Assembly: GCA_040005635.1 (NCBI GenBank) | Contig: JBDTYM010000150.1 | Location: forward strand, 1-5,651 | Reading direction: 5' to 3' | DNA: 5,651 nucleotides | DNA from: Dokdonella_A sp040005635 | Lineage (GTDB): Bacteria; Pseudomonadota; Gammaproteobacteria; Xanthomonadales; Rhodanobacteraceae | In this document: positions 1-5,185 of the stretch, piece by piece | How positions within the stretch are numbered: position 1 is the first letter of the stretch | How the letters are laid out: each line of letters opens with the position of its first letter | Program-made: the position numbers and the translations under genes | The notes under the pieces: model-generated | What the model was told of the DNA's origin: nothing | What the model saw: only the letters and a program-made list of their open reading frames with translations | Database searches by the model: none

Positions 1-1335
1 GTCGGACTGCTGCAGGCGTTCGAGATAGTTGCCGAGGTTGAGATTGAGCCAGTCGTCGAGTTCCTTCGGTTTGAACGTATGCGCAAACAGCGGCTGGTCG
101 TACGGTTTGGGCAGTTCTGCCAACGGCACCATGTGGGGCCCGTGCTGGTGCAGCGTCAGCATGAAGACGAACAGCGGCTGCTCCGGATGGATGCGCTTCT
201 CGTCGGCGTAGATGCGCTCGAACACACCCAGTAGGTCGGCGTCGTGGCTTTCCCAGCCAAGGCCGTATTGGGTACCGTCGTAGAACGCGTCGAAGCCGTA
301 GTAATCGTAGGCGTTGCGCGCGTTGAGAAAATCGCCAGTCATCGGGTACACGGCGATCGTGCGATAGCCGGCGCTCTTGAACGCCTTCGGCAGCGTGAAC
401 GCGACGCGCGGTGCCAGGTTGTACGGCGCGTACAGGCCGGCATTGCCGAACAAGGTGTGCGCAAGGCCAGTCAACAGCGAGAACTCGCTGGTCCAGGTGC
501 CGCCGCCGAACGTATGCACGCTCAAGGGGCCGTGCGCACGCGTGGACTTGTCCGCCTCGAACATGTGGCGCTTGCATTCGGGAATCGTGCACAGCTTCAG
601 CATGCGCGGATCGAACGTGCTCTCCTCGAGGATCGTGACGACATCCGGCCGCGTCGCCGGCGCCTGCAGCGGACGGTCGAGTTTCCATGACAGCCTGTGA
701 TCGACATCGGGCGGACTCCGCGGCCGCACGATCACGGTGTCGTTGAACGAGGTGAAGAAGTCGGTGATGAAACTCTTGTCGTTGACGGTGATCCACATCG
801 GCTTGTTGAACACCGCGCTGAACGGTCCGGTCGGCGTCAGGCAGACGACGAATGATGCCGCTGCGGCGAGCGTGCCCAGCGCGCGTGTACCAATGCGCTG
901 TGCGCGCGTTTCCCCGGCCAGCGACGCCGGTCGCTCGCCGAGGAACGAGACGATCAGCAGCAGCGGTGCGAGGATCAGCACGGCGAGGCTGACGCCGAGC
1001 AGCAGCGGATAGTGCGTGATGACGTCGATGGTGCCGCGATTGAAGTATTCGAGATCAGGTGCCAGCAGCGGCGTGGTCAGATAAAGAAACTTCAGCCGGC
1101 CGGCAATCTCGATCGCGCCGAACAGGAACGCGACGACGAACAAGGCGAACGCCACCCGCGCGCTCGCGAACAGCACCATCAGCAGCGCGAGCAGAACCAG
1201 GGTCGCCGCGAAGACTTTTTCCGGTGTCGTGTGCTCGCTGAGCGGGCCGAACGCGACGAAGACGAGGAACAGCAGCAGCGCGAATGCGCGCAGCAGGCCG
1301 GTGCGGTGGCGCGGCAGGATCGGCAGAGGGCTCAC
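1..1335 (-). CDS. LTA synthase/MdoB-family (sulfatase-fold) membrane transferase, C-terminus truncated by window edge
   Basis: This frame is open for 445 codons from a GTG at 1335 to the left edge, with no stop, so the gene is partial. The N-terminal 170 residues are hydrophobic, with about five likely membrane segments (near residues 15-31, 40-58, 60-77, 109-132 and 151-166), as in LTA synthases. A periplasmic alkaline-phosphatase-superfamily domain follows. It has the strand motif VVTILEES (232-239; E238 is the expected metal ligand), GGGTWTSEF (277-285; T280 is placed like the nucleophilic Thr of LtaS, four residues before the Glu), LLTG (287-290) and TLHQHGPH (394-401). The later Asp-His metal ligands would lie outside the window. 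Family members move phosphoglycerol or phosphoethanolamine from phospholipid to envelope glycans; the substrate here cannot be read. EptA is less likely because its usual motifs are absent. The GTG is the most upstream possible start: an in-frame TGA lies 16 codons before it, with no ATG, GTG or TTG between. No convincing Shine-Dalgarno precedes it. The next Met (residue 53) would lose the first membrane segment. It begins 66 nt after lpxB, in the same direction. Confidence 0.85.
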   Translation of the reverse strand, partial: MSPLPILPRHRTGLLRAFALLLFLVFVAFGPLSEHTTPEKVFAATLVLLALLMVLFASARVAFALFVVAFLFGAIEIAGRLKFLYLTTPLLAPDLEYFNRGTIDVITHYPLLLGVSLAVLILAPLLLIVSFLGERPASLAGETRAQRIGTRALGTLAAAASFVVCLTPTGPFSAVFNKPMWITVNDKSFITDFFTSFNDTVIVRPRSPPDVDHRLSWKLDRPLQAPATRPDVVTILEESTFDPRMLKLCTIPECKRHMFEADKSTRAHGPLSVHTFGGGTWTSEFSLLTGLAHTLFGNAGLYAPYNLAPRVAFTLPKAFKSAGYRTIAVYPMTGDFLNARNAYDYYGFDAFYDGTQYGLGWESHDADLLGVFERIYADEKRIHPEQPLFVFMLTLHQHGPHMVPLAELPKPYDQPLFAHTFKPKELDDWLNLNLGNYLERLQQSD

Positions 1336-1401
1336 GCGGCAGTCGTCATCGCGGCATCGTGCGGATGCGCCAGCGGCGCGTCAATGCGCACTGCGGCATG
1401 C

Positions 1402-2700
1402 TCAAGTGCGGTCGCTGGCGTTGTGCACTGCGCCGCCGCCGGCGTTGTGCACTGCGCCGCCGCCGGCGTCGATCAGTTCGGCGATCGCGCTCGCCGCGCT
1501 GCGGCTCGCATCGCGGCGCAGCTGCAGATGCAGGCGGCGGTACTCGGCGAGCAACGCGGGATCGATCGCGCCGGCGTGCAGCAGCGGCAGCAGCGCATCG
1601 GCCAACGCGGCCGGCGTGCAGGCGTCCTGCATCAGCTCCGGCACCAGCTCGCGTCCGGCAAGGATATTCGGCAATGCGTAGCGGTCGACCTTGAGCATGC
1701 CCAGTCCCTTGACGAGACGATAGGTCATCGCTGCGATGCGATAGGCGACGACCATCGGCCGCTTCGCCAGCATCGCTTCCAGCGTCGCAGTGCCGGACGC
1801 GAGCAGGATTGCGTCGGCGGCCAGCATCGCTACCTCGGCGTGACCGTCGGTGAGGAGAATCGGAAATGGGGGTTGGGGAATGGGGGACTGGGCCGTGCCT
1901 GCGACTGCTCCGATTGCCAACTCCGCATTCCCGATTCCCGCCTTCGCAAGCAGACTCGCGAAGGCACTGCGGCACGCCGCATTTGCCATTGGCGCGACGA
2001 TGCGCAGGTTCGGCATCTGCTTTGCCAGCAACTGCGCGGCGCCGATGAAGTCCGCGCCGAGCCGCGCGATCTCGCCGAGGCGGCTGCCGGGCAGCAGGGC
2101 CAGCACCTTCGCATCCGGCGCAATGCCCAGCGCCGCGCGCGCCGCCGCGCGATCCGGCTCGAGCGGAAACGCATCGGCGAGCGGATGCCCGACGAAGCGC
2201 GCATCGACACCGTGGCGCGCGTACAACGGCGGCTCCATCGGGAACAGGCAGAGCACACGATCGGCGCTGCGGCCAATTTTCGCGGCGCGCTTTTCCTTCC
2301 AGGCCCAGATCGAGGGGCTGACGTAGTGCACCGTGCGGATGCCCTGCTGTTTCAGCTTGCGTTCGAGGCCGAGGTTGAAGTCCGGCGCATCAATGCCGAT
2401 GAACACGTCCGGTTGATACGCGAGCGTGCGCACGCGGACGTCTCGACGGATCGCCAGCAATCCAGGCAGATGTTTCAGCACTTCGACGTAGCCCATCACG
2501 GCGAGCTTTTCCGACGCATGCCAGGCGTCGAGCCCGGCGGCAATCATGCGCGGTCCACCGACACCGGCGAAGCGCGCCTGTGGATAGCGCTCGCGCAGCG
2601 CGGCGATCAGGCCAGCGCCGAGCAGGTCGCCGGAGGCCTCGCCGGCGACGAGGACGAAGCGGGGGGCCGGGTAAGCGGTCTCGGTCTGCGGAATCGGCAT
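1402..2700 (-). CDS. lpxB: Lipid-A-disaccharide synthase LpxB with internal insertion and repeated C-terminal tail
   Basis: LpxB is a GT19 glycosyltransferase. It joins UDP-2,3-diacylglucosamine to lipid X (2,3-diacylglucosamine 1-phosphate) at the inner face of the inner membrane, giving the tetra-acyl disaccharide 1-phosphate. Family motifs run in order: GEASGDLLG (20-28), GIDAPDFN (102-109), VSPSIWAWK (127-135), FVGHPLAD (169-176), LLPGSR (202-207), ASGTATLEAML (301-311) and PNILAGRE (344-351). From this ATG the protein is 432 aa, against 382 in E. coli. Much of the excess is a Pro/Ala-rich stretch at about 255-282 and a tail from about 412 with GGGAVHNA twice; both come from DNA repeats. 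The ATG at 2700 was chosen because it gives the usual short lead before the GEASGD motif. A GTG at 2727 in the same frame would add nine residues, encoded within a long hairpin. Neither start has a strong Shine-Dalgarno. Unlike its upstream neighbours, the gene is separated from lpxA by about 207 bp. Confidence 0.95.
   Translation of the reverse strand: MPIPQTETAYPAPRFVLVAGEASGDLLGAGLIAALRERYPQARFAGVGGPRMIAAGLDAWHASEKLAVMGYVEVLKHLPGLLAIRRDVRVRTLAYQPDVFIGIDAPDFNLGLERKLKQQGIRTVHYVSPSIWAWKEKRAAKIGRSADRVLCLFPMEPPLYARHGVDARFVGHPLADAFPLEPDRAAARAALGIAPDAKVLALLPGSRLGEIARLGADFIGAAQLLAKQMPNLRIVAPMANAACRSAFASLLAKAGIGNAELAIGAVAGTAQSPIPQPPFPILLTDGHAEVAMLAADAILLASGTATLEAMLAKRPMVVAYRIAAMTYRLVKGLGMLKVDRYALPNILAGRELVPELMQDACTPAALADALLPLLHAGAIDPALLAEYRRLHLQLRRDASRSAASAIAELIDAGGGAVHNAGGGAVHNASDRT
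1417..1464. repeat. Two exact tandem copies of a 24-bp unit at the 3' end of lpxB
   Basis: The unit ggcgttgtgcactgcgccgccgcc... occurs at 1417-1440 and again without change at 1441-1464; a further ggcgt at 1465-1469 starts a third, broken copy. At 24 bp it keeps the lpxB frame and duplicates GGGAVHNA (residues 413-420 and 421-428). The exact identity points to a recent slippage or an unstable copy number. Confidence 0.95.
1857..1943. repeat. G-rich imperfect inverted repeat inserted in lpxB coding sequence
   Basis: On the plus strand the left arm at 1857-1876 (gaatcggaaatgggggttgg) is nearly the reverse complement of the right arm at 1917-1937 (ccaactccgcattcccgattc), differing by one gap and a few substitutions. 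About 40 bases lie between them. The text 'cgggaatcgggaatgcgg' on the minus strand resembles short repeats that I recall as frequent between genes in Xanthomonadales genomes. Here the element is in frame and encodes about residues 254-282 of LpxB, a stretch absent from E. coli LpxB. Confidence 0.75.
1868..1892 (+). other. Four-tract G-quadruplex motif
   Basis: The plus strand reads five G, TT, four G, AAT, five G, ACT, three G. This satisfies the usual rule of four tracts of at least three G with loops of 1-7 bases. It is on the template strand for lpxB, so the mRNA carries the C-rich complement. It overlaps the left arm of the inverted repeat. Confidence 0.8.
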
Positions 2701-2708
2701 CACGCGAT

Positions 2709-2747
2709 GGTACAAGGCGGCGACCACTGCGGTCGCCGCCTTGTACC
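2709..2747. repeat. Perfect 17-bp inverted repeat (stem-loop) just upstream of lpxB
   Basis: The arms at 2709-2725 (ggtacaaggcggcgacc) and 2731-2747 are exact reverse complements, separated by five bases (actgc on plus, GCAGT on minus). Twelve of the 17 pairs are G-C. On the minus strand the stem ends eight nt before the lpxB ATG, so it occupies the place where a ribosome-binding site would be. No T-tract follows on either strand, so it is not a standard intrinsic terminator. A translational control hairpin, an mRNA processing or stability element, or a mobile-repeat remnant are all possible. Confidence 0.9.
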
Positions 2748-2850
2748 GCGGGGTCCGTCAGTGCGTCGCAGTGATGGCCAACTGGCCGAGGAGATTCGCG
2801 GCAGTCTCCTGCGTGAGGCGCGTTTACACAAAATCTAGGACACGCTCAGC

Positions 2851-2884
2851 GCAAAACGAACCCGCGCGCTTCAGGAGGCGCGCG
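2851..2884 (-). terminator. Possible weak terminator after lpxA
   Basis: On the minus strand, 24 nt after the lpxA stop codon begins, CGCGCGC (2884-2878) can pair with GCGCGCG (2869-2863) across an eight-nt loop. It is followed by GGTTCGTTTTGC. The stem is all G-C, but the T-run is interrupted and starts two bases late, so termination would be partial at best. Confidence 0.35.
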
Positions 2885-2907
2885 CCGAACAGTTCCGCAT
2901 CCTGCGG

Positions 2908-3681
2908 CTAGCGCACCAGCGGTCTGTCACTCTTCTCGATGAAGCTCAGCAACGCAGCCACATCGGCGCTGTCCTTCGCTTGCTCAACCAGCTTCTCACG
3001 CGCCTCCGCCAGCGGAGCGCCGCCGACATACACGGTGCGATACGCGCGCTTGATCGCGGCGATGCGTTCGGCGTCGAAGCCGCGGCGCTTCAGGCCTTCG
3101 CTGTTGATGCCGCGCGGACGGCCTTGCGCGTCGGTGGCGATCATCAGGAACGGCGGCACATCGCCGCTGACGAGCACGCCCATGCCGATGAATGCGTGCG
3201 CGCCGATCCGGCAGAACTGATGCACGCCGGCGAAGCCGCTGAGGATCACGTGGTCGCCGATCTCGACGTGGCCGGCGAGCGTGGCGTTGTTGGAGAATAC
3301 GCAGTGGCTGCCGACGCGGCAGTCGTGCGCGATGTGGCTGTAGGCGAGGATCCAGTTGTCGTCGCCGATGCGCGTGACGCCGCCGCCGTCGGCGGTGCCG
3401 CGGTTGATGGTGACGAATTCGCGGATCACGTTGCGCTCGCCGATCACCAGCTCGCTGCGCTCGCCGCGGAATTTCTTGTCCTGCGGCTCGGCGCCGAGCG
3501 AGGCGAACTGAAAGATGCGATTGTGCGGGCCGATGCGCGTGGCACCTTCGATGACGACGTGGGGTCCGATCGTGGTACCCGCGCCGATCTCGACCTCGGC
3601 ACCGATGACACTGTAGGCGCCGACGCTGACGCCGGCGCCGATTTTCGCGGCCGGGTCGATCAGCGCGGTCGCGTGGATCAT
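2908..3681 (-). CDS. lpxA: Acyl-ACP--UDP-N-acetylglucosamine O-acyltransferase LpxA
   Basis: LpxA is the cytoplasmic trimeric enzyme that transfers a 3-hydroxyacyl chain from ACP to the 3-OH of UDP-GlcNAc, the first step of lipid A synthesis. The product is 257 aa (E. coli 262). An N-terminal left-handed beta-helix is visible as repeated hexapeptides (e.g. IGAGVS, IGPHVV, IGDDNW) from residue 14 to about 175, followed by the helical C-terminal domain with the GLKRRGF motif. H119 in AHIAHDC-like context (SHIAHDC) matches catalytic H125 of E. coli. H138, H154 and Q155 match H144, H160 and Q161. At the acyl-chain ruler position (E. coli G173) this protein has M167, as in Pseudomonas aeruginosa (M169), so a shorter chain of about C10 to C12 is inferred. 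The ATG overlaps the fabZ stop by one base (TGATG) and has a GAGG ten nt upstream (3692-3695), which fixes the start; the longer upstream extension of the frame runs through fabZ and is not real. The stop is TAG. Confidence 0.97.
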   Translation of the reverse strand: MIHATALIDPAAKIGAGVSVGAYSVIGAEVEIGAGTTIGPHVVIEGATRIGPHNRIFQFASLGAEPQDKKFRGERSELVIGERNVIREFVTINRGTADGGGVTRIGDDNWILAYSHIAHDCRVGSHCVFSNNATLAGHVEIGDHVILSGFAGVHQFCRIGAHAFIGMGVLVSGDVPPFLMIATDAQGRPRGINSEGLKRRGFDAERIAAIKRAYRTVYVGGAPLAEAREKLVEQAKDSADVAALLSFIEKSDRPLVR

Positions 3682-4148
3682 CAGCGCGCGACCTCGGCGC
3701 AGAGCATTTCCGCCTCGGCGGCAACCTTGTCCTCGACGAATGCGCGACCCCAGAACTGGCTCATGTTGCGCATCGTGCGCTTGTGCTCGATTTCCAGACG
3801 CAACTGGTCGCCCGGCACGACGACGCGATTGAAGCGCGCGTTGTCGACCTTGACCAGGTAGAACACCATTTCCTGCGCCGGATCGTGCGGCACCGACAGC
3901 TTGATCAGCACGCCGGCGGCCTGCGCCATCGACTCGATGATCAGCACGCCGGGCATGACCGGGTGTCCCGGGAAGTGGCCCTGGAAGAATGGTTCGTTGG
4001 CCGTGACGTTCTTGATCGCGGTGACCCGCTTGCCGTGCTCGAACGCGATTACGCGATCGAGCAGCAGGAAGGGATAGCGATGCGGCAGCATCGCGCTGAT
4101 TTCCTCGACGCCCAGAGGCAACTTCAGGGTTGTTTCTGGTTCGGTCAT
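3681..4148 (-). CDS. fabZ: 3-hydroxyacyl-[acyl-carrier-protein] dehydratase FabZ
   Basis: FabZ is a cytoplasmic hot-dog-fold dehydratase that converts (3R)-hydroxyacyl-ACP to trans-2-enoyl-ACP in type II fatty acid elongation. It therefore competes with LpxA and LpxD for 3-hydroxyacyl-ACP, which explains its conserved place between them. The product is 155 aa, the normal length. It shows LPHRYPFLLLDRV (21-33), the catalytic segment QGHFPGHPVMPGVLIIE with H58 and E72 (the His/Glu pair of the family), and the VKVDNARF segment followed by VPGDQL. The ATG overlaps the lpxD TGA as ATGA and has an AAGGA ribosome-binding site nine nt upstream (4158-4162), inside the end of lpxD. Its own TGA overlaps the lpxA ATG. 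Translational coupling to both neighbours is inferred. Confidence 0.97.
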   Translation of the reverse strand: MTEPETTLKLPLGVEEISAMLPHRYPFLLLDRVIAFEHGKRVTAIKNVTANEPFFQGHFPGHPVMPGVLIIESMAQAAGVLIKLSVPHDPAQEMVFYLVKVDNARFNRVVVPGDQLRLEIEHKRTMRNMSQFWGRAFVEDKVAAEAEMLCAEVAR

Positions 4149-5185
4149 GATTTGCTTTCCTTCTCGATGACATCCACACGCCGCGCGAGCTCGTCCAGAT
4201 GCTTGAGCCGCGCTGCGTTGCGCCGCCACAGCCGGTTCGGCTGGATTGGCGTGCCGGAGGAATATTCCCCGGCTTCGCGGATCGAATGCGTGACCAGGCT
4301 CATCGCGGTCACGGTGACGCGGTCTGCGATATTCAAATGACCCAGTATGCCAGCGCCGCCGCCGATCAGGCAGTAGCGTCCAATTGTCGCGCTGCCAGCG
4401 ATGGCGGCGCAGCCGGCAAGGGCGCTGTGTGCACCGATGGTGACGTTGTGCGCAACCTGGATCTGGTTGTCGAGGCGAACGTCTTCCTCGAGCACGGTGT
4501 CGCCGAGCGCGCCGCGGTCGATGGTGGTATTGGCGCCGATCTCGCAGTCGTCGCCGATGCGCACGCCGCCGAGTTGCGGCACCTTGATCCAGCCGCCGTG
4601 ATCGGCAGCGCCGCGATCGAAGGCGAGGCCGAAACCGTCGGCTCCGAGCACGGCACCGGGGTGAATCAGCACGCGCTTGCCGAGATGGACGTCCTGCACC
4701 AGGGTAACGCGTGCGACCAGGCGCGACTGCGCGCCGACGCTGCAGCCGCGCCCGATGATGCAATGCGGGCCGAGCACCGCGCCTTCGTCGACGATGGCGC
4801 CTTCCTCGATCACGCAGAGCGGACCGATGCTCGCGCCGGCGGATACGCGGGCGTCGCTGGCGACGACGGCGCTGGCGTGAATGCCGGAATTCGGCGCCGG
4901 GTGGCGTTCGTACAGCGCTGCGATGCGCGCGAACGCGACATACGGATCCTCGGCAATCAGGCAGGCGCGCGGCCATGTTTCGGCATCGGCAGCGCTCAGC
5001 ACGAGGGCGCCGGCGCGCGTGTCGGCGAGCTGCGAGCGATAGCGCGGATTGGCGAGAAAGCCGATCTGGGTCGCCTGCGCATCGGTCAGGGTCGCGACGC
5101 CGTCGAGCGCGAGCGCGGCGTCGCCGCGCAGTTGCAATTTGAAGCGCGTGGCGAGTTCGCCGAGCGAGAACACGAGTGCGTTCAC
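4145..5185 (-). CDS. lpxD: UDP-3-O-(3-hydroxyacyl)glucosamine N-acyltransferase LpxD
   Basis: LpxD transfers the second 3-hydroxyacyl chain from ACP to the 2-amino group of UDP-3-O-acyl-glucosamine, giving UDP-2,3-diacylglucosamine in the cytoplasm. The product is 346 aa (E. coli 341). It has an N-terminal uridine-binding domain (about 1-100, with IGFLANPRYR at 41-50). A left-handed beta-helix of hexapeptide repeats follows from about 103 to 300, and a C-terminal helix ends in a charged tail. Conserved segments include GADGFG (181-186), TTIDRGAL (220-227) and QVAHNVTIG (243-251). H246 matches the catalytic His (H239) of E. coli. YSSGTPIQPN lies near 308-317. The start codon is GTG, overlapping the skp stop as GTGA, with GAAGG ten nt upstream. 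No ATG offers a better N-terminus, since MNALVFSLGELA fits the family's start. It sits between skp and fabZ, the standard order. Confidence 0.97.
   Translation of the reverse strand: MNALVFSLGELATRFKLQLRGDAALALDGVATLTDAQATQIGFLANPRYRSQLADTRAGALVLSAADAETWPRACLIAEDPYVAFARIAALYERHPAPNSGIHASAVVASDARVSAGASIGPLCVIEEGAIVDEGAVLGPHCIIGRGCSVGAQSRLVARVTLVQDVHLGKRVLIHPGAVLGADGFGLAFDRGAADHGGWIKVPQLGGVRIGDDCEIGANTTIDRGALGDTVLEEDVRLDNQIQVAHNVTIGAHSALAGCAAIAGSATIGRYCLIGGGAGILGHLNIADRVTVTAMSLVTHSIREAGEYSSGTPIQPNRLWRRNAARLKHLDELARRVDVIEKESKS
4158..4162 (-). promoter_or_regulatory. fabZ ribosome-binding site
   Basis: AAGGA on the minus strand lies inside the lpxD 3' end, nine nt before the fabZ ATG at 4148. 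It is the clearest Shine-Dalgarno in the window and supports the start that overlaps the lpxD stop. Confidence 0.6.

Larger units (their letters stand above)
2701..2907. other. Non-coding gap between lpxA and lpxB
   Basis: About 207 bp separate the lpxA TAG from the lpxB ATG, in a cluster whose other junctions overlap. I find no credible small gene in it: one minus-strand ATG near 2900 gives only nine codons. It holds a GC hairpin followed by a T-rich patch just after lpxA, and a small AT-richer patch (about 2822-2837 reads AGATTTTGTGTAAACG on the minus strand). It also has two minor inverted repeats, ggcca/tggcc at 2776-2787 and aggaga/tctcct at 2789-2810, and the strong hairpin next to lpxB. 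A lpxB-specific promoter is possible: TAGATT at 2832-2837 could be a -10 box, but I see no good -35. Confidence 0.6.

Noticed and set aside
1367..1379. Small hairpin gcgcc-agc-ggcgc between lpxB and the LTA-like gene
   Set aside because: Only five base pairs and no T-tract; such stems are common by chance in GC-rich DNA, so I do not call a terminator.
1417..1464. Tandem repeat considered as a CRISPR array
   Set aside because: The two copies are directly adjacent with no spacers, and they lie within lpxB in frame.
1346..1975. 209-codon minus-strand frame with GGNRECGVGNRSS text
   Set aside because: It is an alternate frame of lpxB through the G-rich repeat; the NRE/GNR text is the translation of the repeat itself, a common source of false hypothetical proteins.
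1012..2838. 608-codon open frame on the plus strand antisense to lpxB and the LTA-like gene
   Set aside because: It is antisense to two recognisable genes, rich in Arg, Ala, Gln and Glu, has no domain I recognise and crosses a hairpin and a gene gap. Long antisense frames are expected in GC-rich DNA.
2980..3861. 293-codon plus-strand frame opposite lpxA and fabZ
   Set aside because: Asp/Ala/Val-rich low-complexity product that mirrors the hexapeptide repeats of lpxA on the other strand; no ribosome-binding site or family features.
2908..4179. 423-codon version of lpxA reaching upstream through fabZ
   Set aside because: The upstream part is an out-of-frame reading of fabZ with Arg-rich nonsense; the true LpxA start is the ATG at 3681.
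3681..4976. 431-codon version of fabZ reaching upstream through lpxD
   Set aside because: Residues before MTEPETT are an out-of-frame reading of lpxD, very rich in Arg; the FabZ start at 4148 has a good ribosome-binding site and the ATGA overlap.
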